NCBI RefSeq assembly: GCF_030150285.1
Contig: NZ_JASLGE010000027.1
Span: 1-64,000 of the forward strand
Origin: Pseudomonas sp.
GTDB lineage: Bacteria; Pseudomonadota; Gammaproteobacteria; Pseudomonadales; Pseudomonadaceae
Direction of reading: 5' to 3'
DNA: 64,000 bases
Shown: positions 26,788 through 35,176 of the stretch, in pieces
Layout of the letters: the number at the start of each line of letters is the position of its first letter
Position numbering within the stretch: the first letter of the stretch is position 1
Position numbers and translations under genes: made by a program
The notes under the pieces: generated by a model
Databases searched by the model: none
What the model was told of the DNA's origin: nothing
The model's input: only the letters and a program-made list of their open reading frames with translations

Positions 26788-27455
26788 TTCGTTTCGAGCA
26801 GGTCGGTAAGCGCTATCCAAATGGACACGTGGGCCTGCATGAGCTGAGCTTTCGGGTTCGTCGCGGCGAGTTTCTCTTTGTAACCGGTCACTCCGGGGCG
26901 GGCAAAAGCACCTTGCTGCGCCTGCTGCTGGCGATGGAGCGCCCCACCAGCGGCAAACTGCTGCTGGCCGGGCAGGACCTGAGCCAGATCAGTAATGCCC
27001 AGATTCCCTTTTTGCGTCGTCAGATCGGCGTGGTGTTCCAGAATCACCAGTTGCTGTTTGATCGCACAGTGTTCAATAACGTCGCCCTGCCGCTGCAAAT
27101 CCTGGGCTTATCCAAGGTTGAAGTGGCCAAGCGCGTTGATTCGGCGTTGGAGCGTGTGTCGCTGTCAGACAAGTCCGACTTGTACCCTGGCGACCTGTCC
27201 ACCGGCCAGCAACAGCGCGTGGGCATTGCCCGAGCCATCGTGCATCGGCCCGCCTTGCTTCTGGCTGATGAACCCACGGGTAACCTTGATCCACGTTTGG
27301 CGGCGGAAATTATGGGTGTATTTGAAGACATCAACCGGTTGGGCACCAGCGTGCTGATTGCCAGTCACGACCTGGCGCTGATCGCACGCATGCGCCACCG
27401 CATGCTGACCTTGCAGCGCGGCCGCTTGATCGGTGATGGGGAGGCCGCGCAATGA
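26784..27455 (+). CDS. ftsE: Cell-division ATP-binding protein FtsE
   Basis: A 223-residue ABC ATPase: Walker A GHSGAGKST, the signature LSTGQQQRVGIARA, and Walker B LLLADEPTGNLD. With FtsX it forms the divisome complex that controls peptidoglycan amidases through EnvC-like activators. It overlaps ftsY and ftsX by 4 bases each, so the three are translationally coupled. Confidence 0.97.
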   Translation: MIRFEQVGKRYPNGHVGLHELSFRVRRGEFLFVTGHSGAGKSTLLRLLLAMERPTSGKLLLAGQDLSQISNAQIPFLRRQIGVVFQNHQLLFDRTVFNNVALPLQILGLSKVEVAKRVDSALERVSLSDKSDLYPGDLSTGQQQRVGIARAIVHRPALLLADEPTGNLDPRLAAEIMGVFEDINRLGTSVLIASHDLALIARMRHRMLTLQRGRLIGDGEAAQ

Positions 27456-28474
27456 GTGCAACCCGCAGCCCCAAAGTATCTGAACGCGTGGCACCCAAGG
27501 CTGCCGACCCGCAGCCACCGAAGAAAAAACGTGACGAAGACGATGGCCCGACGTTTGGCATGTTGTTCCATGCTTGGGTGGAAGCGCACCGCGCCAGCCT
27601 GCTCGACAGCCTGAAGCGCTTGGGCAAGCAGCCGATCGGTAGCTTCTTTACATGCCTGGTGATGGCCGTGGCCTTGAGCTTGCCCATGGGTTTGTCATTG
27701 TTGCTGAACAATGTCGAGCGGTTGGGTGGGTCTTGGCAGCGCGCGGCGCAGATTTCGCTGTATTTGCAAATGGATGCCAGCAATGCTCAGGGTGAGCAGT
27801 TGAGTCATCAGATAAAAGGTATGCCGGGCGTCGCGGATGCTGAATTTATCAGCCGCGAAAAAGCCCTCGAAGAGTTCCAGCAGCAGTCTGGGCTGGGCGA
27901 AGCGCTCAAGGAGCTACCGGATAACCCGTTGCCGGGCGTGGTGCTGGTGACCCCTGAAGAGGTCGATAAAACCGCCCTTGAGAGCCTTCGCGAGCGCCTT
28001 GCCGAGTTGCCAAAGGTGCAACAGGCGCAACTTGATCTAGTCTGGGTCGAGCGTCTGGCTGCGATTCTGAAATTGGGCGACCGTTTTGTGTTTGGTTTGA
28101 CGGTGTTGCTGGTGTCGGCTTTGCTGTTGGTGATTGGCAACACCATTCGCCTGCATATTGAGAATCGGCGCATTGAGATCGAGGTCATCAAGCTGGTCGG
28201 GGGTACCGACAGCTATGTGCGTAGGCCGTTTCTGTACATGGGCGCGCTCTATGGATTGGGTGCCGGTATGCTTTCCTGGGGGGTTTTGGCCTTCGGTTTG
28301 AACTGGCTCAACGACGCGGTCGTCGGCTTGGCGGGGCTGTATGGCAGTAATTTTGCCTTGGCTGGCGTGCCGGTCGCCGATGGTCTGTCTCTATTGCTTG
28401 GCGCGGTGCTGTTAGGGTATATCGGTGCATGGATTGCAGTAGCGCGTCACTTACGTGAGCTTTCGCCCAAGTAG
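27452..28474 (+). CDS. ftsX: Cell-division membrane protein FtsX
   Basis: A 340-residue inner-membrane protein with a long charged N-terminal cytoplasmic part (about 1-60), a first transmembrane segment around 65-90, a periplasmic loop that would contact the amidase activator, and three C-terminal membrane segments; the NTIRLHIENRRIEIEVIKLVGGT motif is typical. It is the partner of FtsE. Confidence 0.95.
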   Translation: MSATRSPKVSERVAPKAADPQPPKKKRDEDDGPTFGMLFHAWVEAHRASLLDSLKRLGKQPIGSFFTCLVMAVALSLPMGLSLLLNNVERLGGSWQRAAQISLYLQMDASNAQGEQLSHQIKGMPGVADAEFISREKALEEFQQQSGLGEALKELPDNPLPGVVLVTPEEVDKTALESLRERLAELPKVQQAQLDLVWVERLAAILKLGDRFVFGLTVLLVSALLLVIGNTIRLHIENRRIEIEVIKLVGGTDSYVRRPFLYMGALYGLGAGMLSWGVLAFGLNWLNDAVVGLAGLYGSNFALAGVPVADGLSLLLGAVLLGYIGAWIAVARHLRELSPK

Positions 28475-28510
28475 TTCCTTTTTGCCTGTTGACCTTTTCA
28501 GCTTTTACGG

Positions 28511-28538
28511 GAACTTTCCTTATCATTCCCGGTCAACT
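28511..28538 (+). promoter_or_regulatory. RpoE/AlgU-like promoter upstream of rpoH
   Basis: GAACTT (28511-28516) and TCAACT (28533-28538) are separated by 16 bases, close to the extracytoplasmic sigma E consensus (GAACTT-N16-TCtgA/TCaAA). It lies 48 bases before the rpoH ATG. The -10 is imperfect, so this is a candidate. Confidence 0.5.
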
Positions 28539-28585
28539 TTCGCAGTGCTGAATAGCACGAGTATGTAAGACGGAGGTTTTTTCGT

Positions 28586-29440
28586 ATGACCACTTCTTTG
28601 CAACCTGCGTATGCGTTGGTTCCTGGTGCGAACCTTGAGGCCTACGTCAATACGGTGAACAGCATTCCACTGCTGACGCCAGAGCAGGAGCGTGAACTGG
28701 CCGAGAGTCTCTACTATGAGCAGGATCTTGGAGCGGCTCGGCAGATGGTGCTCGCTCACCTGCGTTTTGTTGTGCACATTGCCCGCAGTTATTCGGGCTA
28801 TGGCCTGGCTCAGGCTGATCTGATCCAGGAAGGCAATGTTGGCCTGATGAAGGCGGTCAAACGTTTCAACCCTGAAATGGGTGTGCGTCTGGTGTCGTTC
28901 GCCGTGCATTGGATCAAGGCAGAAATTCACGAATTCATCCTGCGTAACTGGCGCATCGTGAAAGTCGCCACCACCAAGGCCCAGCGCAAACTATTTTTTA
29001 ACCTGCGCAGCCAGAAAAAACGTTTGGCCTGGCTGAACAACGATGAAGTGCATCGCGTGGCTGAGAGCCTTGGCGTAGAGCCGCGTGAAGTGCGCGAGAT
29101 GGAAAGCCGCCTGACGGGCCATGACATGGCCTTCGACCCGGCGGCAGAAGCGGACGATGACAGTGCATTCCAGTCGCCGGCCAATTATCTGGAAGACCAC
29201 CGTTACGACCCGGCGCGTCAACTGGAAGATGCTGACTGGACCGATAACTCCACCAGCAACCTGCATGAAGCGCTCGAAGTGCTGGACGACCGCAGTCGCG
29301 ACATTCTGTATCAGCGCTGGCTGGCTGAAGAGAAAGCCACGCTGCACGACCTGGCACAGAAGTACAACGTGTCTGCAGAGCGGATTCGCCAGCTTGAAAA
29401 AAGCGCGATGAACAAGCTCAAACTGTCGATTGCCGCTTAA
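28586..29440 (+). CDS. rpoH: RNA polymerase sigma-32 factor (heat shock)
   Basis: A 284-residue sigma factor. Region 2 is clear (LIQEGNVGLMKAVKRFNPEMGVRLVSFAVHWI), followed by the RpoH box QRKLFFNLR with region 2.5-3, and region 4.2 at the C-terminus (TLHDLAQKYNVSAERIRQLE). A GGAGG-type site precedes the ATG. It directs chaperone and protease transcription on heat stress. It sits 111 bases after ftsX with its own promoter region and a strong terminator after the stop. Confidence 0.98.
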   Translation: MTTSLQPAYALVPGANLEAYVNTVNSIPLLTPEQERELAESLYYEQDLGAARQMVLAHLRFVVHIARSYSGYGLAQADLIQEGNVGLMKAVKRFNPEMGVRLVSFAVHWIKAEIHEFILRNWRIVKVATTKAQRKLFFNLRSQKKRLAWLNNDEVHRVAESLGVEPREVREMESRLTGHDMAFDPAAEADDDSAFQSPANYLEDHRYDPARQLEDADWTDNSTSNLHEALEVLDDRSRDILYQRWLAEEKATLHDLAQKYNVSAERIRQLEKSAMNKLKLSIAA

Positions 29441-29451
29441 CCCGGTCCGAT

Positions 29452-29479
29452 AAAAAAACGCCCCGTTCGGGGCGTTTTT
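29452..29479 (+). terminator. Intrinsic terminator after rpoH
   Basis: Stem AAACGCCCC / GGGGCGTTT with a GTTC tetraloop and T-run. A-rich on the left arm, so it can serve mtgA in the other direction as well. Confidence 0.93.
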
Positions 29480-29504
29480 GTTTGTGGCCTACGGGGTTGC
29501 AGGG

Positions 29505-30263
29505 TTACTGCGCCCACGGCTTGTCGCTGCGTGAGGTGTTCAGGGTGGTGAGGTAGCTGTCGCCGCCCAACTGGCGCATTTGCTGGCGAATCCAGCTGGC
29601 GCGGCGGCTGATGTAGGGGCTGGGGTGGCTGGCACTCCAACTGCGCGGGTTAGGCAACACCGCAGCCAATTGGCTGGCTTGCTGGGCTGAAAGCCTGGCG
29701 GCACTGACGCCAAAGTGATGTTGCGCAGCGGCTTCGGCCCCAAATACCCCTTTGTCCCATTCGGCACTGTTGAGGTAAACCTCAAGAATCCGCTGCTTGG
29801 GCCAAAGCAGTTCAATCAGCCCGGTGAACCAGGCTTCCAAGCCTTTGCGCAGCCAACTGCGGCCAGACCATAAAAACAGGTTCTTCGACACTTGCTGGCT
29901 AAGGGTGCTGGCTCCGCGAACCGTACCACCCTGCTCGTTATGGGCAAAGGCGGCGCGGATGGCACCAAAATCGAAGCCCCAATGTTCGGCGAACTTCTGG
30001 TCCTCGCCGGCAATGACGGCAATTTTCAGGTCATTGGATATTTCATCCCACGGCCGCCAACTGCGTTGCAGGTCAATCGGCTCGCCGTCGAGCCACGACT
30101 CGACCTTACGCTCGACCATCAGCGCGGTGCCCGGTGGTGGCACCCAGCGAAAGATCAGCACTAACACAATGCTGGCCGCCACGAACCACAGCAGGGCTTT
30201 AAGGACGCGATGTAGGAGATTACGCAGCATAGATGGCTTGGCCGAACCCGTTGAGCGGGCCAT
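29505..30263 (-). CDS. mtgA: Monofunctional biosynthetic peptidoglycan transglycosylase
   Basis: A protein of 252 residues (241 if the second Met, MLRNLLHRV at 30230, is used) with one N-terminal transmembrane helix and a GT51 domain: EDQKFAEHWGFDF with the catalytic Glu, GASTLSQQVSKNLFLW, and the KQRILEVYLNSAEWDKGVFG motif. It polymerises lipid II glycan strands without transpeptidation. An AGGG 8 bases before the longer start favours it slightly. It converges with rpoH. Confidence 0.94.
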   Translation of the reverse strand: MARSTGSAKPSMLRNLLHRVLKALLWFVAASIVLVLIFRWVPPPGTALMVERKVESWLDGEPIDLQRSWRPWDEISNDLKIAVIAGEDQKFAEHWGFDFGAIRAAFAHNEQGGTVRGASTLSQQVSKNLFLWSGRSWLRKGLEAWFTGLIELLWPKQRILEVYLNSAEWDKGVFGAEAAAQHHFGVSAARLSAQQASQLAAVLPNPRSWSASHPSPYISRRASWIRQQMRQLGGDSYLTTLNTSRSDKPWAQ

Positions 30264-30307
30264 TATACAGACCCTGCGCTATTCGATGACCCTGAAGGGA
30301 GTGAACC

Positions 30308-30679
30308 ATGTTGCGCGTTTTTCTGATGCTGACCGCCTTTTTCGGTTTTACCGGTGTTGCTCTCGGTGCCTTTGCGGCACACGGCTTGAAAGGCCGTTTG
30401 AGCGAACAGTATCTGGCTATTTTTCATACAGGTGTGACCTACCAGTTGGTGCACACCCTGGCCCTGCTGGGCGTAGCGCTGCTCGCCACCCACCTCCCAG
30501 GGCGGTTGATGACATGGGCCGGTGTGTGTTTCGCGCTGGGGATCGTGCTGTTTTCCGGCAGCCTGTACCTGCTGACGCTGACGGGCATCAGTAAGTTGGG
30601 GATCATCACGCCCTTTGGCGGCCTGGCCTTTTTGGCCGGTTGGTTCTGCCTGGGACTGGCCGCTTGGCGCGTGAGCTGA
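30308..30679 (+). CDS. DUF423 (YgdD/TMEM256) family membrane protein
   Basis: A 123-residue protein with four membrane helices and the family's GVALGAFAAHGLK motif near residue 20 and GKL/GIITPFGGLAFLAGW at the C-terminus. Family function is unknown. A GAAGGGAG site precedes the ATG. It shares the P. aeruginosa position between mtgA and thiS. Confidence 0.9.
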   Translation: MLRVFLMLTAFFGFTGVALGAFAAHGLKGRLSEQYLAIFHTGVTYQLVHTLALLGVALLATHLPGRLMTWAGVCFALGIVLFSGSLYLLTLTGISKLGIITPFGGLAFLAGWFCLGLAAWRVS

Positions 30680-30697
30680 GCGCACAGGATGAATGGC

Positions 30698-30727
30698 TTG
30701 GGTCGGCTTGAGGGATCGGGCTAGAAT
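30698..30727 (+). promoter_or_regulatory. Candidate sigma70 promoter of thiS
   Basis: TTGGGT and TAGAAT with an 18-base spacer, 33 bases upstream of the thiS ATG. A moderately good match; no TPP riboswitch-like element is seen in the short leader. Confidence 0.4.
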
Positions 30728-30759
30728 GCTGGCCCCTAAAAACGAAGGCAGCGTCGCGC

Positions 30760-30960
30760 ATGCGCATTCAGTTGAACGGTGAACCCTTTGAACTGCCCGA
30801 CGGCGAAACCGTCGCGGCATTGTTGGCACGCCTGGATTTGACCGGCCGTCGCGTTGCTGTGGAGTGCAATCAGGACATCGTCCCGCGCAGCCAGCACGCC
30901 GAAACCGTCCTTGTTGAAGGCGATCAGGTCGAAGTGGTGCATGCCATCGGTGGTGGCTAG
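30760..30960 (+). CDS. thiS: Sulfur carrier protein ThiS
   Basis: A 66-residue ubiquitin-like sulfur carrier for thiazole synthesis, ending in Gly-Gly-Gly, whose C-terminal glycine is adenylated and thiocarboxylated. The N-terminal LNGEPFELPDGETVAALL and central VAVECNQDIVPRS are typical. It is paired with thiG 60 bases downstream. Confidence 0.95.
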   Translation: MRIQLNGEPFELPDGETVAALLARLDLTGRRVAVECNQDIVPRSQHAETVLVEGDQVEVVHAIGGG

Positions 30961-31020
30961 GGCCTGACTTCGCCGTTCACACCCGCCCCATTGTGCACAC
31001 CATTTTTAAGAGGATTCCCG

Positions 31021-31815
31021 ATGAGCAACGTTCGCAGCGACAAGCCTTTTGTGTTGGCCGGCCGTACTTACCAGTCGCGTCTGCTGGTTGGCACCGGCAA
31101 GTACCGTGATATGGAAGAAACCCGCCTGGCCATTGAAGCCTCGGGCGCTGAAATCGTGACCGTTGCTGTGCGTCGTACCAACATCGGCCAGAACCCTGGC
31201 GAGCCGAACCTGCTCGACATCCTGCCGCCGGATCGTTACACCATCCTGCCCAACACCGCAGGTTGCTACGACGCGGTTGAGGCGGTACGCACCTGCCGCC
31301 TGGCCCGTGAGCTGCTCGACGGGCACAACCTGGTCAAACTCGAAGTGCTGGCAGACCAGAAAACCTTGTTCCCCAACGTCATCGAAACCCTCAAGGCCGC
31401 CGAAGTGCTGGTCAAGGAAGGTTTTGACGTGATGGTATACACCAGCGATGACCCGATCATCGCCCGCGAGCTTGAAGCCATGGGCTGTATCGCGGTGATG
31501 CCGCTGGCGGGCCTGATCGGCACGGGCCTGGGTATCTGCAACCCGTACAACCTGCGGATCATTCTGGAAGAAGCGAAAATCCCAGTGCTGGTGGATGCGG
31601 GTGTGGGCACAGCCTCCGACGCGACCATCGCCATGGAGATGGGCTGCGAAGCCGTGCTGATGAACTCAGCCATTGCCAACGCCCAGCACCCGATCATCAT
31701 GGCCGAAGCCATGAAGCACGCCATTGTGGCGGGCCGTCTGGCGTACCTGGCCGGGCGTATGCCAAAAAAACTCTATGCCAGCGCCTCCTCGCCGCTGGAT
31801 GGTCTGATCAAGTAA
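31021..31815 (+). CDS. thiG: Thiazole synthase ThiG
   Basis: A 264-residue TIM-barrel enzyme that joins 1-deoxy-xylulose 5-phosphate, dehydroglycine and the ThiS sulfur into the thiazole phosphate of thiamine. The Schiff-base lysine lies in NLVKLEVL (Lys106), and the phosphate-binding VDAGVGTASDA and MNSAIANAQHP motifs are intact. I start it at MSNVRSDKPF, which has AAGAGGATT upstream; an in-frame upstream Met lacks homology. Confidence 0.97.
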   Translation: MSNVRSDKPFVLAGRTYQSRLLVGTGKYRDMEETRLAIEASGAEIVTVAVRRTNIGQNPGEPNLLDILPPDRYTILPNTAGCYDAVEAVRTCRLARELLDGHNLVKLEVLADQKTLFPNVIETLKAAEVLVKEGFDVMVYTSDDPIIARELEAMGCIAVMPLAGLIGTGLGICNPYNLRIILEEAKIPVLVDAGVGTASDATIAMEMGCEAVLMNSAIANAQHPIIMAEAMKHAIVAGRLAYLAGRMPKKLYASASSPLDGLIK

Positions 31816-31824
31816 GAGCCCCTG

Positions 31825-32547
31825 ATGACTGAACCACTCGACACCTCAACCCCGGAAGACGGCGACGACCGCCAGCACCGCCGCATCAAGAGCTTTGTGA
31901 TGCGCGCCGGGCGCATGACCGAAGGCCAGCAACGCGGCCTCGATCAAGGCACGCAGCTGTACGTCCTGCCGCTGGCTGATGCGCCGGTCGATTACGACCA
32001 GGTATTCGGCCGCTCGGCACCGCGCACCCTGGAAATCGGCTTCGGCATGGGTCACTCCCTGCTGGAAATGGCGGCGGCTTCGCCTGAGCAAGACTTTATC
32101 GGGGTCGAGGTTCACCGTCCGGGTGTGGGCGCGCTGCTCAACGGCGTGCTGACCCAGGGCCTGACCAACCTGCGGGTATACGACTGCGATGCGATCGAAG
32201 TCCTGACTCGCTGCGTGGCTGACAACAGCCTCGATCGCCTGCTGTTGTTCTTCCCGGACCCGTGGCACAAGAGCCGTCACCACAAGCGCCGCATCGTCCA
32301 GGCATCGTTTGCCGAACTGGTGCGTTCCAAGCTGAAAGTGGGTGGCGTGCTGCACATGGCGACCGACTGGGAACCGTATGCCGAATCCATGCTGGAAGTC
32401 ATGAACGTCGCGCCGGGTTACCGCAACCTGGCCGAAGACGGCCAGTGCGTCCCACGCCCGGCCGAGCGCCCGGTGACCAAATTCGAACGCCGTGGCGAAC
32501 GTCTTGGGCATGGCGTGTGGGATTTGAAGTTCGAGAAGTTGGCGTAA
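31825..32547 (+). CDS. trmB: tRNA (guanine(46)-N7)-methyltransferase
   Basis: A 240-residue methyltransferase with the SAM motif LEIGFGMGHSLLEMA, FIGVEVHRPGVGALL, LLLFFPDPWHKSRHHKRR and the C-terminal TKFERRGERLGHGVWDLKFEKLA. It follows thiG by 9 bases. Its last 45 bases are repeated almost exactly at 33487-33531 beyond a transporter gene, marking an insertion at its 3' end. Confidence 0.97.
   Translation: MTEPLDTSTPEDGDDRQHRRIKSFVMRAGRMTEGQQRGLDQGTQLYVLPLADAPVDYDQVFGRSAPRTLEIGFGMGHSLLEMAAASPEQDFIGVEVHRPGVGALLNGVLTQGLTNLRVYDCDAIEVLTRCVADNSLDRLLLFFPDPWHKSRHHKRRIVQASFAELVRSKLKVGGVLHMATDWEPYAESMLEVMNVAPGYRNLAEDGQCVPRPAERPVTKFERRGERLGHGVWDLKFEKLA
32503..32547 (+). repeat. Direct repeat, left copy (3' end of trmB)
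   Basis: The last 45 bases of trmB; its final 30 bases (32518-32547) are identical to 33502-33531, and the 15 before differ at five positions. Confidence 0.93.
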
Positions 32548-32562
32548 GTACTTATTAAAGTG

Positions 32563-32592
32563 CCGGTCTCCCCCTGCTTGGAGGCCGGTTTC
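32563..32592 (+). terminator. Hairpin terminator between trmB and the DMT gene
   Basis: CCGGTCTCC / GGAGGCCGG (32563-32571 with 32580-32588; one T-G pair) followed by TTTCT on the plus strand. It lies inside the acquired segment and ends at the stop codon of the convergent transporter gene. Confidence 0.72.
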
Positions 32593-33425
32593 TAAGCCAG
32601 ACGTAACGTGATTGCCCCGATTGCAATCACGCATACGGACACGCAACGTACGACCGTGATGTGTTCTTTCAGAATCAGCCATGAGATGACGGCTGAGAAC
32701 AAAATTGATGTTTCACGCAGCGCGGCCACGACGGCTACGGGGGCCTGAGTCATTGCATATAAGGCCAGCCCATAAGAAACCAGAGTGCCAAGACCTCCGA
32801 CAGCACCCAAGTGCCAATTGAGCCGCAGATAGTGACGCGTCTGCGACCATTGAGTAAGTGTTGCCCAGCAGGTAATGGCTACGCCAGTGATCAGAAATAT
32901 CCAGAGCGTGTAAGACGCTGGTGCTGCGGATAACCGTACGCCAATGCCATCGACTAATGTGTAGCCGCTAATAACCAAGGCGTTTAATAGCGCGAGTATT
33001 AAACCTTCCCGACTCTTTTGCCCCCCGCTCCAGAGCATTATTAAAATACCCGAACAGATAATACAGACACCCAGCCAAGCAGGGCTGGACAAGGTTTCGT
33101 CGAGGAAAAGGGTACCGGCGAGAGCAACAATAAGCGGTGCCGCACCGCGCATTATTGGATAAGTTTGGCTCATGTCTGCAATACGATAGATCCTTGCGAC
33201 CAGTGCAAAATAGACGATTTGCAGTGCTGCAGACAGCGCAATATAGGGCCAGCTTTCTGGACTTGGGGAAGGAAGAGCGGGCAGTAAAACAACAGCCCAT
33301 AGCGCCGCTGAAGCGGTCACCAGCACCATGGTTAATACCGTGTTCTTGCCAGCTTTAACAATAGCGTTCCATGACGCGTGTAGAACGGCGGCGAAAAGGA
33401 CTATTTCAAATACTGTTAGCGACAT
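32592..33425 (-). CDS. EamA/DMT-family transporter (acquired)
   Basis: A 277-residue, ten-helix drug/metabolite transporter made of two EamA repeats (about 5-135 and 150-275); segments such as YPIMRGAAPLIVALAG and AALRETSILFSAVISWLILKE are characteristic. It is visibly richer in A+T than its neighbours and is enclosed by duplicated trmB 3' ends, so it was probably gained as a unit. The ATG lacks a strong ribosome site. The substrate is unknown. Confidence 0.85.
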   Translation of the reverse strand: MSLTVFEIVLFAAVLHASWNAIVKAGKNTVLTMVLVTASAALWAVVLLPALPSPSPESWPYIALSAALQIVYFALVARIYRIADMSQTYPIMRGAAPLIVALAGTLFLDETLSSPAWLGVCIICSGILIMLWSGGQKSREGLILALLNALVISGYTLVDGIGVRLSAAPASYTLWIFLITGVAITCWATLTQWSQTRHYLRLNWHLGAVGGLGTLVSYGLALYAMTQAPVAVVAALRETSILFSAVISWLILKEHITVVRCVSVCVIAIGAITLRLA

Positions 33426-33486
33426 AACTAAAGCCCGTGACTTCGTAAATTACGGAAGTTTGTCTATTTCAGTAGAGTTCTTTAAG

Positions 33487-33531
33487 TTTGGCCATGGTAT
33501 ATGGGATTTGAAGTTCGAGAAGTTGGCGTAA
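33487..33531 (+). repeat. Direct repeat, right copy (trmB 3' end remnant)
   Basis: Encodes FGHGIWDLKFEKLA and a stop in the trmB frame, with no trmB body upstream. It shares 40 of 45 bases with 32503-32547. All five differences are C or G in the trmB copy, four of them changed to A or T here. Confidence 0.93.
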
Positions 33532-33544
33532 AAATCGCTATTCC

Positions 33545-33615
33545 TTGTAGGAGCGAGCTTGCTCGCGATCTTTTGATCTTCCAAAACAAAGATTGCGAGT
33601 AAGTACGTTCCTGCA
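33545..33615. repeat. REP pair (inverted)
   Basis: TTGTAGGAGCGAGCTTGCTC followed by GCGATCTTTTGATCTTC and an inverted, diverged half ending TTGCGAGTAAGTACGTTCCTG. It lies just right of the trmB remnant and is probably part of the ancestral trmB downstream region. Confidence 0.7.
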
Positions 33616-33625
33616 GGGGGCGGGT

Positions 33626-33952
33626 TTATCCGCGGCGATCCGCGACTACGCCAATCAAGACCAGTACCACCAACAACACCGGTGCCAGGCTGTAGTTGTT
33701 GAATTGGCTCAGGCCGCGTTCAACCCACGGGGTGGCGTAGATCAAGGCTGCACCGCTGCCGATCAGGCACAGCAGGGCCATCAAAGGCACGCGCAGGGCA
33801 CCGGCAATGCTGCCCAGGCGTTGTTCGACCCAGCCCTTGAAGTCGGCACCGAACAGCACCAGTACGCAACCGATCAAGGCCAGCGAGATTTCCGAGAGGT
33901 GGCCTCGGCTCCAGCGCGAGACGGTGGCAAGCAGGTCCAGTACCAAGTCCAT
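33626..33952 (-). CDS. DUF3392 family membrane protein
   Basis: A 108-residue protein with three membrane helices (about 20-42, 52-72, 85-105). It matches the small DUF3392 family found next to hemW in Pseudomonas. No function is known. It is 9 bases downstream of hemW in the same direction. Confidence 0.8.
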   Translation of the reverse strand: MDLVLDLLATVSRWSRGHLSEISLALIGCVLVLFGADFKGWVEQRLGSIAGALRVPLMALLCLIGSGAALIYATPWVERGLSQFNNYSLAPVLLVVLVLIGVVADRRG

Positions 33953-33961
33953 TCGAGTTCC

Positions 33962-35176
33962 TTAGGTCAAAAATTGCTGCAGCAGGTCATTGAGAAACAG
34001 TTGGCCTCGGGCTGTTGCTGCCAGGCGTGTCGGTTCGACCTGCAATAAGCCGCTTTGTTCGGCGGCCTTGCGGCCTTCGCTCAAGCTGTCGAGGGAAAGC
34101 CCCGTGCGTTGTGGGTACAACGCCGAATCCACGCCGTCGGTAAGACGCAAGGCGTTCATTAGAAACTCAAATGGCAGTTCTTCGGCAGTCAGAATTTTCT
34201 CGCCGGCTTGAAAGCTTTTGGCTGAATTTAAGTAGTCCTTTGGCAGCCGGGTTTTCCAAGTGCGGACGATTCGGCCATCAGGATGGCTCAATTTCCCATG
34301 AGCGCCAGCGCCAATGCCGATAAAGTCGCCAAAGCTCCAGTAGTTCAGGTTGTGCCGCGCCGGGCGACCCGGCTGGGCGTAGGCCGACACTTCGTACTGG
34401 GCGTAGCCATACTCGGCAAGCAACGCTTGGCCTGCTTCCTGGATGTCCCACAAGGTGTCGTCCTCGGGCAAATCAGGCGGCTTGTTCCAGAACACCGTGT
34501 TGGGTTCCAGCGTCAGTTGATACCACGACAGGTGTGTCGGTTTGAGGGCAATGGCCTGGCGCAGGTCGCTCAGGGCGTCTTCCAGGCTCTGATCGGGTAA
34601 ACCGTGCATCAAGTCGAGGTTGAAGTTATCAAAGCCCGCCTGGCGCGCCATGCCAGCGGCGCGCACGGCTTCGTCACCGTTGTGGATGCGCCCCAGCGCC
34701 TTGAGTTTTTCTTGCTGAAAACTCTGGATGCCAATCGACAGGCGATTGATCCCCAGTTTTCGGTAGGCCACGAATTTCTCTTGCTCGAAGGTGCCGGGGT
34801 TGGCTTCGAGGGTGATTTCGATATCACTGGCAAACGGGATGCGTGCTTCAACGCCTTTGAGCAACCGGCCCAGCGCCTGGGCGCTGAACAGGCTCGGCGT
34901 GCCACCGCCAAAAAAGATCGAGCTCAGCTCACGGCCATAGACAGCGTGCAGGTCTTGATCGAGGTCGGCCAGCAACGCGTCGACGTATTCTTCTTCGGGC
35001 AGCACCGGGCTTGCAGTGTGCGAGTTGAAGTCGCAGTACGGGCATTTGCGCACGCACCACGGAATATGGATGTACAGCGACAGGGGGGGCAGTTGCGTCA
35101 GCGGCGCGCGCGGTGCCTGCTGGGTAAAGCCAGCCGCACCCAGATAGAGCGGCTGTGAAGGGGTGTCGTGGGTCAT
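33962..35176 (-). CDS. hemW: Radical SAM heme chaperone HemW
   Basis: A 404-residue radical SAM protein. The N-terminal cluster motif CVRKCPYCDFNSH (about residues 41-53) is of the CX3CX2C form, followed by GGGTPSLF and the HemW-type SIGIQSFQ segment; a C-terminal HemN-like helical domain follows. Formerly annotated as oxygen-independent coproporphyrinogen oxidase, the HemW branch transfers heme rather than oxidising porphyrinogen. It overlaps rdgB by 4 bases. Confidence 0.93.
   Translation of the reverse strand: MTHDTPSQPLYLGAAGFTQQAPRAPLTQLPPLSLYIHIPWCVRKCPYCDFNSHTASPVLPEEEYVDALLADLDQDLHAVYGRELSSIFFGGGTPSLFSAQALGRLLKGVEARIPFASDIEITLEANPGTFEQEKFVAYRKLGINRLSIGIQSFQQEKLKALGRIHNGDEAVRAAGMARQAGFDNFNLDLMHGLPDQSLEDALSDLRQAIALKPTHLSWYQLTLEPNTVFWNKPPDLPEDDTLWDIQEAGQALLAEYGYAQYEVSAYAQPGRPARHNLNYWSFGDFIGIGAGAHGKLSHPDGRIVRTWKTRLPKDYLNSAKSFQAGEKILTAEELPFEFLMNALRLTDGVDSALYPQRTGLSLDSLSEGRKAAEQSGLLQVEPTRLAATARGQLFLNDLLQQFLT

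Noticed and set aside
33328..33531. 67-codon plus-strand ORF ending in the trmB-like FEKLA
   Set aside because: Only its last 15 codons are meaningful, as the duplicated trmB end; the rest is antisense to the transporter or intergenic.
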